A DNA stretch of 64,000 nt from Neonectria sp. B-13 (GCA_002682825.1 NOKP01000013.1:186001-250000), one strand, 5' to 3'. Numbered from the stretch's first letter, positions 9,655 through 22,163 are shown. Notes: a model not told the origin generated them from the letters alone. Numbers and translations: made by a program.

Positions 9655-12600
9655 TCAGAATGCAACTTTGCCTCCGTTGAGCCGCAGCGGCGTCGGCCCG
9701 AGTGGTCCATGGGGACCCAGGACCGACGATCCTGGATGCATGCTCATGCCCTCATCAGAGGACATGGATGATAGGGACGAGAGAGAGCTGAACCCCATGT
9801 GACCCTTAACCATGGTCCCGTTGCGACCCATCGAGATGCCTGGGTTCGCCATGAGGGCGTCTGCACGGTCGAACACATTCCCGTGAAAAGCCGACGCGAA
9901 AGAGTTGCTCTGGGGTGTCGTCGGAACTGTCGCCTGCATTGCTGGGCCTAGGGCGGCGCTTTGGGGAGTGATTGGTACTTGTGTCGGCGACATGGCATGG
10001 AACGGGTACGAACCTGATCCGTTACTGCCGCCACCAGATGGTCGGAACACAAGATAGTGCCAGGGAGACTGGAAGATGATGCGGTTCGTCTCCTTGATGC
10101 TCTGTTGGATGGGCCGTAATCGGACTTTTGTGTCAGGCGGTAGTGCTACAGGATTGACGTCGTCCCTAATCTTGCCGACCATGTCCGCCCAAGAGTGCAT
10201 AAAGTTGCTGCACAGGGACCAGAAGCCGGCCTGGGTCCTAACTCCAGGCTCCTTAAGCTTAATGAGAGACAGCCTATTCTTCAGTATCTCGGTCTGCTGA
10301 ATAACTGTGCTGCACATTGCGATGAGAGCTTTCCAGTGTTGGAGGAGTCCCTCGGGGGTACGCTGGTGCATAGCGTTCCTTAAACCGCCCATCAGTTGTA
10401 CGTTGAAGCTAGGCAGAGTGCGCATCACTATGTCGGTCGACTTCTGCAACGAGAGGAAGATTTTCTCAAACTGTCGGTCTTCGTCAGTGAACTCGGACGG
10501 GACACTTCGACTTCCCAGTGAAGAAAATGATTCGCCTGATCGCGGAGTCGCCGAGGAGATGGTGGCCGTCCGTCCGTTTCCGTTGAGATAGGGGGGGAGA
10601 ACCGGGATAGGAACGTCGGTGGCGACTCGCAGGTTGACTGGTGGTTGGTGAACCAATGTTCCATTGCGACTCCGCGAGATGTTCGTCCGTTCAACCGTAG
10701 GCGTAATAGAAGGCTCCCGGACATGGGGCCGGAGCGTATGACCGCCAGCGGAGTCGCTCTCTGCCGTCTGCCGTCGTCCATCCTCCGCACTAACGCACGC
10801 GAGTGTCACGCGAAGCTCCATTATACTGTTGTACAGCAACATCAGGAGAGTTCGAATATATCGAGCATCTCCATTGTTGACAAAAACATCGATGTTGTCG
10901 GCCAGAAGAGTGCAGACATGACCATAAGCACTTACCAAAGTCTGGCATGCCCGATGGACGTTTTCGTTTTCCCGGTACGAGTAGTCTTCGTTCTCTACCA
11001 AACCTGTGTCGTGCTTTTGGATCTCCTGTTCCAATTCCTCCACGTGCGAGTTTGTGTTGTAGAACACGATTTCTAGACTGGATCGCTTGGCCGACCCGTC
11101 GCTCGTCAGGCTCATCAACATCTGTATCATGGGGTGGATCTGGAAGACCGAGTACAGTATCCCCTTGGCAGCTTCGATGACGGGGTCAAAGATCTTCGAT
11201 TCTCGGCGTCGTTCGGGTAGCACGGAAAGCCGCCGAACGTAGATCGGCCGTTGTAGATAGGGCTCGGTAGGTGTTGCTGGACTCTTGCTCCCAATTGGAG
11301 TTCCCTGCATGGCAGAGCCATGGCTTAGCCCGCGATAATGACTGAAGCGATTGTTTGCTTGCGTTTCATCGAGCGTGCCGAGGTCGGATGGCTTTCTTGA
11401 CACAATTCCCATTCGCCTATTGCGGCTCTCTGATCGATCTGCACGCAGCAGGGTCTCCGAATTGCTGCGGGATCGCTCGTTGACATTCCCTATGGTCAGA
11501 GGCATGACGCCGGGCCGTCGAACGGCGCCGCTCTGCTGTGACAGGCCCCTGTAGTGTGACCTGGAAGGAATTGGCGGTGGACGTGAGCCATTGTTGGGTG
11601 ATCGGATGTCGGGCATTTCTGCGCCGTTGACTTTGATAGGGAAGCGTCCGCTTGCGACTCGTTTCAATGGGAAGCGGGGTGTATCAGTACTCTCGCTTGA
11701 TTCGTCCCCTGTATTCTCAGCTTCTAGTCGACCATTGAGCGCATGTTGCTTAAGAAACTTCTTAATGTGTGACGTGACGGCCACTTCGGTTACTTCGCTA
11801 TCCCGCAAGATGCCTTCGTTGGGCGGGCTCGCTGCCTGTACCTGGATTGCATCTCGCGGTGGGAAACTGATTGGGTTCCCTTCGAATTTGAGCACCTGCA
11901 AGGAGCCCATGTCGGCCAGGCAGAGTGGAAGTTCTCGTATTTGGTTTTTCGGGACGGACAAGACCTTCAAGGACGAAAGTCTTACAATGTCGGGGGGCAA
12001 CACTCGGAGTTGGTTTCGGCCTAAATCGAGGATCTCGAGTGACTTGAGATCGCAGAGCTAATCAACAATATCAGCGCGGTGTCGCGGACGCTGGGGAAGG
12101 GCCATGAATTACAGCCTGGGGGAATTCCTTGATCTGGTTGCCCCGGATGTTGAGATATCGAAGGGACGTGCATTCGGAAAATCGAGTTGGGAGCGAGGTA
12201 AGTTGGTTATGGGATAGAGCTAGTCTAGCATCATGAAAAGCATAAGCATCAGCGCAGGTCAACTTGGGGATTGGGTGTGGTTTGCGGAAAGACGGACCGT
12301 TCCAGCTCGCTCTTGACGATGTCGACCACCTCTTCAGGCAGCTTCTGGATGTTTTTGCGACTAAGGTCGATGGTGACACCAGTCTTGATTCCTGTGCTGA
12401 CGGCACTCGCCTCGGCGGCCTTGTTCTCGCTTTCGAGCGCATTTTGCATAGCGTCACGGGCGAGGCTGATGATTTGGGCAGACGACATGACGGGGACGGA
12501 GATGGATGAATTGGGGGTGATGGTTCGCATGCCGGGGATCGGGGGAGGTGGAGGCGGCGGCCCGTTGGAAGTGGCGGCCGAGTTGGGGACGGGACGTCGA

Positions 12601-12725
12601 CCAGGAGCCGAAGCTGAAGCTGAAGCAGAAGTAGGAGTAGGACTGTCAGTCATGCCTCTGGAGGCCGTGGGTTGGTGAGAAGCGGCGCCGATGGGCGGGC
12701 CAGGGAGTCTGTCTGGCCGGTCCAT
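9655..12725 (-). CDS. sog2: Leucine-rich-repeat RAM-network protein Sog2
   Basis: Scaffold or regulator of the RAM/COT1 (NDR kinase) pathway controlling polarity, septation and wall integrity. Exons are 12725-12298, 12224-12113 and 12057-9655, with introns of 73 nt (GTCCGT...GCTAG) and 55 nt (GTAATT...ATTAG). Splicing keeps one frame and gives 980 aa. Order: Pro/Ser-rich N-terminus with a seven-proline run (residues about 35-65), leucine-rich repeats at about 115-250 (LALSHNQLTSLPTRF, LEILDLGRNQLRVLP, LKVLSVPKNQIRELP), a Ser/Arg-rich linker to about 465, then the long helical Sog2 domain (from FDPVIEAAKGILYSVFQ to about residue 890) and a Gly/Ser-rich tail. The two introns fall within the LRR coding part, and the LRR phase is continuous across both junctions, which confirms the splice sites. 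Upstream lies an unusually long gene-free GC-rich region. Confidence 0.93.
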
Positions 12726-15700
12726 GAGGGCGAAGGAGTAAGAGAAGATAGAAGTGGAGGAAGCGGAGTTGGAGAAGGTTTGGGGGCGGGCAGATCGGGA
12801 GGCTAGATCGTCGGGTCGTGAATCGTGGATCGAGGAGGCGGGCGTGGAATTCCCGAGGAACGAAGCTCTGGCTCAAACCGTCTCAGAGTTCCCCCTCTCT
12901 TGTCTCTCGTGTGTCTCTGGGTTGACGCGCAAAACAACGCGGCAGGTCCTAGCGTCTCAAACAAAAGCCAGGTCGTGATCGGGGCTTTTCCTCTTTCTCT
13001 TTCTCGGCGTTCAGGCCAACGAAGGCGGCGACTGAGACGAGCGCGACAAGGTCATGACTGTCGATGGGATAAGGCCAGGCGGCGGCGCAGATCAGGGTCT
13101 TTCGGGGGTGTCGGAGCCGTCGTAGGTTGAAAGACGGAGGAGGGCGTGCCTTGGGGAATCCAAGAGGAGACGACGGGTGACGGGTGACGGGTGACGGGTG
13201 ACGGAGACGGAGATGGCGGAGGAGTGAGGATCGATCGACAGTGAAATGGATGGGGGAAGATGGAAGCGAGGACGGAGGAAGAGGTGGAGGGGACGGTGCG
13301 GGAACGGCCGCGATGACCTGATGCAGCGTGGAGGAGATGTTTGTCTGGCTGGCAAAGCTGGGTCTCCGCTGGGATATCCCCCGTCTCAGAACTTTTTCTT
13401 TTCTTCTGGCTCTTTGGATGTCAAAGAATCAACAAAGACTCGAGTTTAAGGGAAAATGCATAAGCACGGAGACTAGTAGAGCAAGCAGTCTACGAAGAAT
13501 TACATAGCACGGCTTAAGCACCCATGTGGTCCTGGAGTCCTGCGCTCCTGGCTGCCCCATCCCCCTAGTAAGGGTACCTTACATCCCAGACTAACAGAGT
13601 TTAGGCCGTTTTGGTGACGAGAGAGGCGAGAGGTGAGAGACGACCCGAGACGAGACATGAGATGGCCCCCTGGTACGTCTTGTCCGCCTTGCGCTGGTGG
13701 TTATTGGCCCTGTCTTTTGCCTCTCTCTCTCACTTTTCCTCACAGCTTCCCCTCCCCCCCTTGCCCTGGTTCTAGGTACCAACCACCCCTGACGCCATCA
13801 AGCACCAGGTCCCAAGATAGGGGGGGAGGAGGATATAGGGGCAGGAGGTACCTACGAGAGACCCTCGGGCCCGGTGTTCCTGGTGCACTACGAGAGGCAC
13901 TTAGGGGCCCTGGCGCGGCGCACCTCAGGTCGCAAGCACCGAAGCGTGGGGCTTCAGGCGTCCCACAGGATGCACTTGGGCACGCCTTGTTCGCCTGCAT
14001 TGGGTCGCAGCCGTGAGAATGGAACCTTGCGGCGCCCTAGGGGACTGATGAGACATCCATCCATACCTCCGAAAGTCCAAAGTAAGTACTTCGTGCTTTG
14101 CAATGCGGGGCCATCAGCGCGCGACCCGGCAGCGCGGAGTGTGTGTGCTGGAGCTTCCATGAGACGACTGGACTCGAGCCTAGTGGAGGAAATGGTGTCG
14201 CAACAGCCGCTGACAGGCACGGAACGACGGGACACTGACGCCCTGAGATAGCAGAGCAACGCACCATCAGCCACCGACTGGCACACGAAGCATGAAGCAC
14301 GGATACAGTACGCGGTGCGAGTCTGGGCTCCAGCGTCGCGCACCCGCTGGAAACCTCGAGTCCAAATTTAGGCGTCCCAGATGCGTTGAGTGGGTGCATG
14401 GCTCCCATGGAAGGGTTGCACCAGCGCGCTCGCGTTGTTTCTTGGCTCTGCTTGAGTGGCGGACAGCTGTCATGGCTCGCTCGGTTCCTGACTGCAGTGA
14501 CTGCAGTGACTGACAAGGAGGAGGAGTTGGCCTATGAAGTGCTCCAGCGCGTCTCCATCCGCGCGTCCGCCAGCGCCGTGGGGTGGCAACGGGAGCAATG
14601 GGAGCAGCGAGAGGATTGGGAAGCAATGGCAAGCATGCGTCGAGAATCCGCTAAAAGGCCCTGCCCCTGGTTTGCCTTGCTTCTAGCAGTTGCCGGCTTG
14701 CTGCTGATTGCTTCTGAAGTTCTGGCCGGTGGCGACGGAGAGGCACACCTACAACCCACCCCTGTCTCGGTCTGCTGCGAGAGATGCAAGGCACCCGAGC
14801 CTCGCTTTTGGCTGGTGCTTCAGGCGCCCGCTGGGCCACTTAGACTGGACAATCAGCCAAAACGCCCAGAGTCATGTCATGTCATCCAAGTCTTCGTGCG
14901 GAGCACCTCGTCGGCAGAGCTGCAGTGTAGAGTACCTAGATGCTGCAACCCGACGGTGGATGATGCGATACGATACGACGGGGCGGTGCAGCCCAGCCCG
15001 CCCAGCCCACGCTCCGGACTGCTGCGGGTGAGACGGAATCCCCCCCCCCATATCCCGTATCGCGGATTCCAGTTCCCAGACACAATCCTTCGCTCCCTGG
15101 GGCCTAGATCAGATCGCGTCCAGCCCTGGCCAAGGTACACAGACTGGTATGTACTTCGCACGAACTATGGCATTACGAATACAAACCATAAGCTAATTGT
15201 AAATCCTATCAGCACAATATTAGTGAATGACAAAGGAATAATACAGATGGAACCCTAATCCTGGCCTTACGACGGTCAAGCACAGACAGACGTACGATTC
15301 ACTGAGTCGGCCGTTCGGGTTGGGTCCGTTTGGAACTGCTAGGGACATGCACGTGACCGTCGATCCCTAATCAGGTAGGTGGGTGGTGCCTTGAAACCTG
15401 GCATCCAACGTTAAATCCGGTGGGATGAGCTACCTCGGGAATCATTCTCCAGTCACCACCGTGGCTACCACTTGTGAAACCCACCTCTGTTGGCCTTCGA
15501 CCCTCGATCCTCGTCCATTATTCGTCGCCGTCGTCGTTCAATTCAGTTCAACTCTGCGTGCATTGTTATCTCCACGTCACCCACCTTGTTAGGTCAAGGC
15601 ACATATACGAGCGGCATTGCCTCGTAAGCCAAAGTGCCCTTGACAACTGATTACCAAATGTCTTACGGACCTACCCAATCACGGTGAGTATGGCGTCGCA

Positions 15701-16100
15701 GACTGCATCGATAGTTTCCCATATTCTGTAGGCAGTTGCGCCATCATGCCCATCGTCATATTCCGTCCCCCGTGACTGCCAACATATTGCTATACTTGGC
15801 ATCACTCAATGGCCTCTCCTTGTTATCACTGGCTAACTGCAAAACTTGTCCTACCAGCTACGACTTAGACTCCACTTCATCCAAAGTTCTGGTTGCTTTC
15901 TAATGTGTCAGAATGCTGTGATTCGTTCGGAATCTGTTTAGTTCACGATCACAATATCAGCCAGCCAAAGACAGACTGCTTTTCCATCCACTCTGACGGA
16001 GCTTGGGGCCTACGATTTGTTTACAGGATACGAAGTATTGGGCTCAGTTTAGCAACTCCAACTCCCAGCAGCCCTTAGCCTATCGTCTGACGCAAGCACC
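12726..16100. other. Long GC-rich gene-free region between sog2 and recQ
   Basis: About 3.4 kb. Part is the divergent promoter/leader of sog2 (-) and the 5' part of the recQ gene (+). Open frames up to 290 codons (14386-15258) exist but show no domain, no splice structure and compositions (Arg, Pro, Cys) typical of random reading of GC-rich DNA. A heptanucleotide tandem repeat lies at 13172-13204. A candidate first exon of recQ (ATG at 15658, donor at 15684) lies within it. Confidence 0.4.
13172..13204. repeat. Tandem GACGGGT repeat
   Basis: Four perfect head-to-tail copies of the 7-mer GACGGGT (13172-13199) followed by a partial fifth, about 450-480 bp upstream of the sog2 start. Simple slippage-type repeat; no function can be read from it. 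Confidence 0.85.
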
Positions 16101-17714
16101 ATGCCTACTCTGCAGAGAACCAACTCATGCACAGACATCGGCTTTACGCTCAGGCGTCAGTTCCACAAGGATGACTTCAGGTTGGCAAACCTCCTACACG
16201 CTGTTGATAATACCCCGCGTTGCTCTGACCATTCTGTTTTGTCCTAGGCCCCATCAGCGCGAGATCGTTGAGGCTGCCCTTGACGGTTACGATGTCTATG
16301 TCCAGGCTGCCACGTCATTTGGCAAAAGCCTTTGCTTTCAGCTGCCTGCCGTTATTGACCAGGGTGGTAAGTACCCCAGTTACATCGTGGAGCCCATGCG
16401 CTGTTCCTCAATTTGACCCCTGCTTCTAGTCACCATAGTGGTATCCCCGTTGTTAAGTCTCATGGTAAGACGCATCGATTTCGTCGCTCGTATTCAGCTC
16501 TGATATACTGCCAGATCAACCAAGTCGATTCCCTCAGGGCGTCTGGAATTGAAGCTAGCTCTCTCAATAGCAACACTCCCTATCCTGAGCGACTCCGTCT
16601 CGAACGCGATCTGGAAAGTGGCCACCCAAGGACAAGGCTCCTCTACGTTACACCGGAGCTGTGCTCTGGCCCCCGATTTCGGCAACGCCTACAACTAGTC
16701 CACGAGCAAAAGGAATTGGCCCGGATCGCCATTGATGAGGCTCATTGCATATCCGAGTGGGGCCATGACTTTCGGAAGGATTTCAAGCGGCTCTCTTGGT
16801 TCCGGGAGACATTTCCAGATGTCCCCATAATGTGTCTTACTGCGACTGCCAACCCGCAAGTGAGACAGGATGTTTTGTCCATCCTTCGTCTAGATGCTAC
16901 CCCGGAGAAGACAAAGCTCTTTCTCATGAGCCCCCAGCGAGCCAACTTACACTTGGAAATTCGCTATACTAAGGACGAGGATGATAGCCGCCTGTCTGAC
17001 TTTTTACGCTGGATTCGTGGCGTCTATGATCGTCGAAGAGCTGATGCACGAAAGGCCGAGCTAGCCCAGGCTGGTGAAAGAATAGAGAGCGTTCCCGGTA
17101 TCATATACACTCTATCTCGAGATGAGTGCGAGTCCCTCTCGGCAGCCCTTCGAGATGAAGGAATTGGTGCTCGGCCGTTCCATGCCAAGCTACCCAAGGA
17201 TGTCAAAGAAGAAACACTCAACCGATGGATAAACAATGAACCCGGCTACGATGTCATCGTCGCCACGACCGCCTTCGGGATGGGAATCGACAAGAACAAC
17301 GTGCGATTTGTGGTACACTGGCGTCTTCCCAAGTCATTTGAGGGCTACTACCAGGAAGCCGGGCGAGCAGGTCGGGATGGAAATGCGAGCTACTGCTTTT
17401 TATACTACAGCCGAGAAGATCTCCAGCGGGTGATGCGCTTGATCAGATCCGATGCCAAAGACGATGCAAACCAAATGGCCCGGTTAAAGAGCCTTCAGGC
17501 TCTTTCCATGTATTGCGAGGATGTGGAGTCATGTCGGCACGCCACTATATGCAAGTATTTTGGCGAAACGGCTACACCTACCTGCGATTTTGCATGTGAC
17601 TGGCACAAGGATCCTCAAGAGTTGGAGACGAGATTCATGAGAGGTTTAGCCAGCGAGGAGTGGGTAAGCACTCAGGCAATGCAGGGTACATATGACGGTT
17701 ATTACGATGATTAA
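16101..17714 (+). CDS. RecQ-family DNA helicase, core-only
   Basis: ATP-dependent 3'-5' DNA helicase of the RecQ superfamily (genome stability, recombination). Reconstructed exons are 16101-16180, 16248-16366, 16430-16464 and 16515-17714; every junction restores a conserved motif. Seen in order: motif 0 (FRPHQREIVEAAL), Walker A AATSFGKSLCFQLPAV, motif Ia (VVSPLLSLMINQVDSL), DEAH box IDEAHCISEWGHDFR, motif III CLTATA, motif IV IIYTLSRDECE, motif V VIVATTAFGMGIDK, motif VI QEAGRAGRDG, and a Cys cluster (YCEDVESCRHATICKYF...CDFAC) that is the RecQ zinc-binding subdomain. The frame stops about 37 codons later, so no RQC winged helix or HRDC domain is encoded; similar short RecQ proteins exist in filamentous fungi. 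The 5' end is uncertain: an in-frame stop lies at 16050-16052, and a further first exon at 15658-15683 is possible. Minimum length is 477 aa. Confidence 0.85.
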
Positions 17715-17986
17715 TGAGAGACGAACAACAATCCCTTCAATAGCTCTCTTTGGTATACTTTGTGACCTCTCGCTCATTTGCAGGAACCGGAGTTAACGTG
17801 CATGTATCAAGTCTCCTCGCATTGAAGCAAACGCCCAAAAAAAGAAATCCCAAGAACTTGCATCTCCTAGGTCGGCCATTGAACCGAGCCAACTTCGTTC
17901 AGTGTGGAAAAACAAAGAAGGTTAGATATATCCCAGTTCATCTCAGTATCCTAAAAAAATAAGCGTCAGTAATGATAACAAGCCTG

Positions 17987-20245
17987 TCATGATGCATGTG
18001 TACTCACCCCCTGGAACATATCAAGAGGCGCCAAGTCAATCGGCATGAGGTCCAGAGCGCTTCCGGATTCTGGAGGCGTGGCTGCATCGCAACTTTCCCG
18101 CAGTATCGAGACACACCTGCGCAACATCTTGTTGACCGTATCGTAGACGGCGGTCTTGATGGGCTGTCCGGACTCCATGGCCCGGATCTGGGTCAGATGA
18201 GCTTCCACGAAAAGCAGCCGTTTGAGGCTGGTGTTGCCTTGATATATCAAGTGTGACAGCTGTTCGCGAATGCCCTCCAGCACCTGTATCAGGGGTTCCC
18301 GTGTGGCCTTGGCCATCTCGTCGAGAGCATCGGCCTCGGCTTGCGGTGCGGACTCGTCGTCGAGCTGGGTGATGACCTCGAAAGCCAGGATCAGCGTGGC
18401 GTCGAAACTTAGGGCGCACTTGAAAAGACCTCTGCCAACGAGGGAGAGCCGCGACATGTCGTCCCAGTCCTCCATAGGCCGGCTGAGGTCGGCGCCCTTG
18501 CTACTGGACGCGATGACCATGGCTGCCTCGACGCATGTCTTGCGGGAGAGGTAGAATTGCGGGTCTGTCCTAGCCTGGAGCATGAAGTCGCGATGCAGGA
18601 ACATGGTGAACCGTCGAATGTGAGTGTCCATGAACTTGCGGTGGAATTCAGTTGGCCTGAGGCTTGGCCCGCCACTAAAGTCACCATCGACGTATTTGTA
18701 GGAGTGGAAGAATGCCGCTACCTCTCGACAGGCCACTCGGATCTCCGCACCCAGCGTCAAGGCTTTCTCGTAGGATTTCTCCTTTCGGAAGTCATTAAGG
18801 AGGCATAGGATGTTGATCCGTAGAGGCAAGGACTTGGCCAGAAGGATTTGGAGTGACGTGTCGGTGAACACACTCATTGGAGCGGGCCCGTTTTGAGGGT
18901 CGGAATCGAGATCGCAGTCGTTGTAGTTCGAGGGCAGACAAGCATCGTAATCGTCGACGGAGAAGTTGAGCGGCAACGCTAGGTCGAGACATGACTGAAC
19001 AGAGATTTCCAAGACGGTGCTCCACAGCCTTGCACGAAACTCCCGATGGTTGGGGGACAGTGTTGGAAACAGTTTCGAGTTTCTGTGCAGTCCCATGGTG
19101 ATGGCTATTCGTAAGAGAGATCCCGCAGAGAGCCAGGACGTTCCTCCAGAACAGTTGAAGGTGGTTTGGCGCGCTATCATGAGTAGGCAGAAGACTTGCA
19201 GCCCCTCGATGTTGTATGTGGACTTCTCTGACGGACCGGTGAGCCACCACTGTGCATTCTGAATCCAACTCTGTGCAAGATGATGAAGCTGTTTCTTTTC
19301 GGCATTATTTCTGGGGTTATAAAAGGTGGTTCCAATGGCAAGGATCAAAGTCAACTTGATTAGGAAAACGGTGGTCGGAGGCGTTGAGGGCTGAAGCTCC
19401 CAGATGCGATCATACTCTCTCCAGAAAGATGGGATATGAACAACCCGATACAAAGGTTCGAGTGTGCGGAAATAGCAACGGACAAGTTCATCGCACGTCT
19501 CTTTGAGCGGCAGGGTAGCTGGGATATCGCGGATGGGCTCTTCCAGCTTCACCCTGTTCAGGATTTTCATGGCGCACCGGAGGTTGCGGGCCTCGTTCAA
19601 GGCATCGAGCAACTCGGCTTTGGCATCGTTGAAGGACGGCTCGACCTCGACCGGGTGGAACTTGCCAGACACGGGGAACTGCATCCTTGTTTAGATTCAT
19701 GTGCCGCTCTTCAGTGGATTTGGTAGTCCAGGAGGAAAACGTACCTTCTCTGCAGTATGCAGCCAATGGGTCTGGCCAAAGAGCTTGGTTTTCTCTGGGA
19801 CGTTACGAAGGCGAGGTGTCATGGGGAGTATCGATGACGATGATGAGAGAACCAAGGCAGATGTATGTCGTACTTGGGTAGAGGGGACAATCTCGCGTTC
19901 TGGTACTGCAAGCCAATCCCTGTTCTTTTGCGCCGGCGGTTGTGTAAAGGCCGTAGGATCTCGGGGATATGCCACGGTAAGTCCTTGGCTCACAGTAGCA
20001 TCACTCAACTGCGAAACCTCACTCTCGGTCCTGGAAGTAGAGTCAGAAGGCGCCAATTCCCTGGCCTTGTTCGGCGTGTCCCCGGGGCTCCCGTCGCGAT
20101 ACGTGCACTGCAGTGGGGCCCTGGCCCGGACACAGCCGGCACACGGCTGGTCTTGGTCGCAGCGGATCTTGCGGCGGCGACACTGTTCGCATGACCGCGC
20201 CGGGCGACGGCGACGGCGTTTGGGTGGCGTGCTGGCCGGTGACAT
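17987..20245 (-). CDS. Zn2Cys6 transcription factor with fungal_trans domain
   Basis: Binuclear zinc-cluster regulator, 730 aa from exons 20245-19745 and 19678-17987; the 66-nt intron (GTACGT...GCAG) is phase 0. The cluster CEQCRRRKIRCDQDQPCAGC plus a final Cys (spacing C-x2-C-x6-C-x5-C-x2-C-x8-C) sits at residues about 19-47, preceded by an RRRRRPAR basic run. The second exon holds the middle homology domain: CDELVRCYFRTLEPLYRVVHIPSFWREYDRIW, then the helical fungal_trans core (LLRIAITMGLHRN..., RARLWSTVLEISVQSCLDL). The chosen acceptor joins TAEK to FPVSGKFHPVEVEPSF, a block I recognise from related factors. It is transcribed divergently from an MFS transporter, which makes that gene a likely target. 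An upstream in-frame extension to 20380 exists but the ATG at 20245 places the cluster near the N-terminus, as usual. Confidence 0.9.
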
Positions 20246-20636
20246 GGCCGGGCGAGATATCCGATGCGGGCAAAGACGGACTTGACGGTGCAAGTCCGTC
20301 GGTGATGATGGATGGGGTCGTGGTGGATATAAGTTGCTGCGGTGACACCGAGCTTTATGACCGAGCTTTTTTACTGACAAAATTAGGACTCGGGAGAACA
20401 GGTATTGAAATTGTCAAAGTGCTCTGCTGTTATTGTCAACCAAACCTCGCTGCCGAACTTTATCACCGATGCCGAAACCCCAGATTCGACGTTGAGCCCC
20501 GATTTCCTCGAAGCAAAGGGACATAAAAAACTTTCGAAAGATGATAACGGGGGGTTTTTATTTATTTAAGCTTATATTGATAGAGTACACCTCATTACTT
20601 CTCAGGATCGTTACCCAAAGGATCTGATCTAGTTCA
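20246..20636. promoter_or_regulatory. Shared divergent promoter, transcription factor / MFS transporter
   Basis: The 391 bp between the two start codons must contain both promoters. A purine/A-T-rich stretch at 20523-20590 precedes the transporter. Zn2Cys6 factors commonly bind CGG triplets; scattered CGG/CCG occur, but I cannot single out a pair as an operator. Confidence 0.5.
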
Positions 20637-22163
20637 ATGCCGACCATGGCAGACTCACCCACAACTCTTGATGTACCTACCCTGGAGAGCGGGCCAAAAT
20701 GCCCATCACAAATTGACGAGAAACACCAAGAACCAAGCGAAGGTGGTACGCGAGCTTGGCTAACGGTTGCGGGATCTTCCGCTGCTATGTTTGTCACATT
20801 TGGCTGGGTCAACTGCATTGGGCTGTTCCAAGCGGAGTATGAGATGGACCAGCTAAAAGATTACTCGAAGTCGACTGTGTCTTGGATAACCTCGGTGGAG
20901 TGTAAGTCAGCAACAGCACACAAGCGTTCAGTCAAGCTAATGATCCTCGCACAGTTTTTTGCATGCTTTTCTTTTCCCCCGTGGGAGGCAAACTGTTCGA
21001 TAGTTATGGTCCTCGGGCTCCAATTCTCATTGGATCCTTCTTGCACGTCTTTGGCTTGATGATGCTCAGCATCTCGTCCAAGTACTACCAGATTATGCTG
21101 AGCCAGTCCATCTGCTCAGGCATTGGGTCATCCCTGGTCTTCTCCCCAGCCCTTACAGCTGTAGGTACACCCAATAGCAACCCGGCCGCCTGTTGGAAGC
21201 AAGCCGCTGACCGCCGGAAGGCCCAAACGTACTTTCAGCGGAAGCGAGGGATCGCCCTGGGCCTCGTCGTGGCGGGATCCTCGATTGGGGGTGTCGTATT
21301 TCCCCAAATGGCCCAGCATTTGATTCCGAGCATCGGATTCGGCTGGACAGTCCGGGCCTGTGCGTTCGTGATCTTGGCCATGTTGGTCTTTGCCATCCTG
21401 ACCGTCACGTCCAACTGGGAGCACAAGCCGAAGCCCTTCCACATAATGACCTACCTACGACCCGCGGGTGAGCTGAACTTTTGCATCATGGCTGCATCTT
21501 GCTTCTTTCTCTACTGTAAGTGGAAATTTGCTGGCGCCGTGGGAATGGTATGAGCCTGACCCTGATATAGGGGGGATGTTTGTGCCGTTCAATTACATTG
21601 TCACGGAGGCCATTCACTACGGAATGAAGGCATCTTTGGCGCTTTCCCTCGTCTCTATTATGAACGGAGCAAGGTATGATGAGTTCCACTGCCTGGTTCT
21701 TCTGTTTGATACCACGTAAGCTAACTTGAGAAGCTTCTTTGGGCGGACGGTACCCAACTACGTGGCTGACAAAGTTGGCCGGTTCAACGTCATGATTGTT
21801 ATGGTTCTTCTCTCGAGCGTCGTGGTTTTAGCTCTATGGCTCCCCGGCCGAGGTGACGGAGCCTTCATTGCCTTCGCTGTCCTCTTTGGGCTCACTTCTG
21901 GCGCCGGGATTGGTCTCGGCCCCGTGCTGGTAGCCAATATCTCACCTGAGGGGGAACTTGGCTTCCGAATGGGCACCATCATGTCGATCGCCGCGATTGG
22001 CACGCTGACCAGCCCACCCATTGCCGGAGCAATTGTCGCAAACGACGGGGGAAGCTACACGTATGCGGCGGTGTTTTCGGGCGTCAACTTCTTCCTTGCC
22101 ACCCTCGGGATTGGGCTGCTCCGCGTGAGGGTTGGAGGATGGAAAGTGACTACGAAAATCTAG
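20637..22163 (+). CDS. MFS transporter, monocarboxylate-permease-like
   Basis: Membrane permease of the major facilitator superfamily, 432 aa. Exons are 20637-20901, 20955-21160, 21221-21515, 21571-21673 and 21734-22163; the sum is an exact number of codons. Motifs: a cytosolic N-terminus, the entry GGTRAWLTVAGSSAAMF, the loop GGKLFDSYGPRAP after TM2 (MFS motif A position), QTYFQRKRGIALGLVVAGSS between TM4 and TM5 as in MCT-type fungal transporters, and DKVGRFNVMI after TM8. The third exon begins after an intron of 60 nt whose retention would also stay in frame (adding 20 polar residues), so that junction is inferred from family fit. Substrate is unknown; relatives carry monocarboxylates or riboflavin. 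It is paired with the divergent Zn2Cys6 gene. Confidence 0.88.

Noticed and set aside
14386..15258. 290-codon open frame in the GC-rich gap
   Set aside because: No domain, no codon bias, Cys/Arg/Pro-rich composition typical of random GC-rich reading; overlapping frames of similar length occur on both strands.
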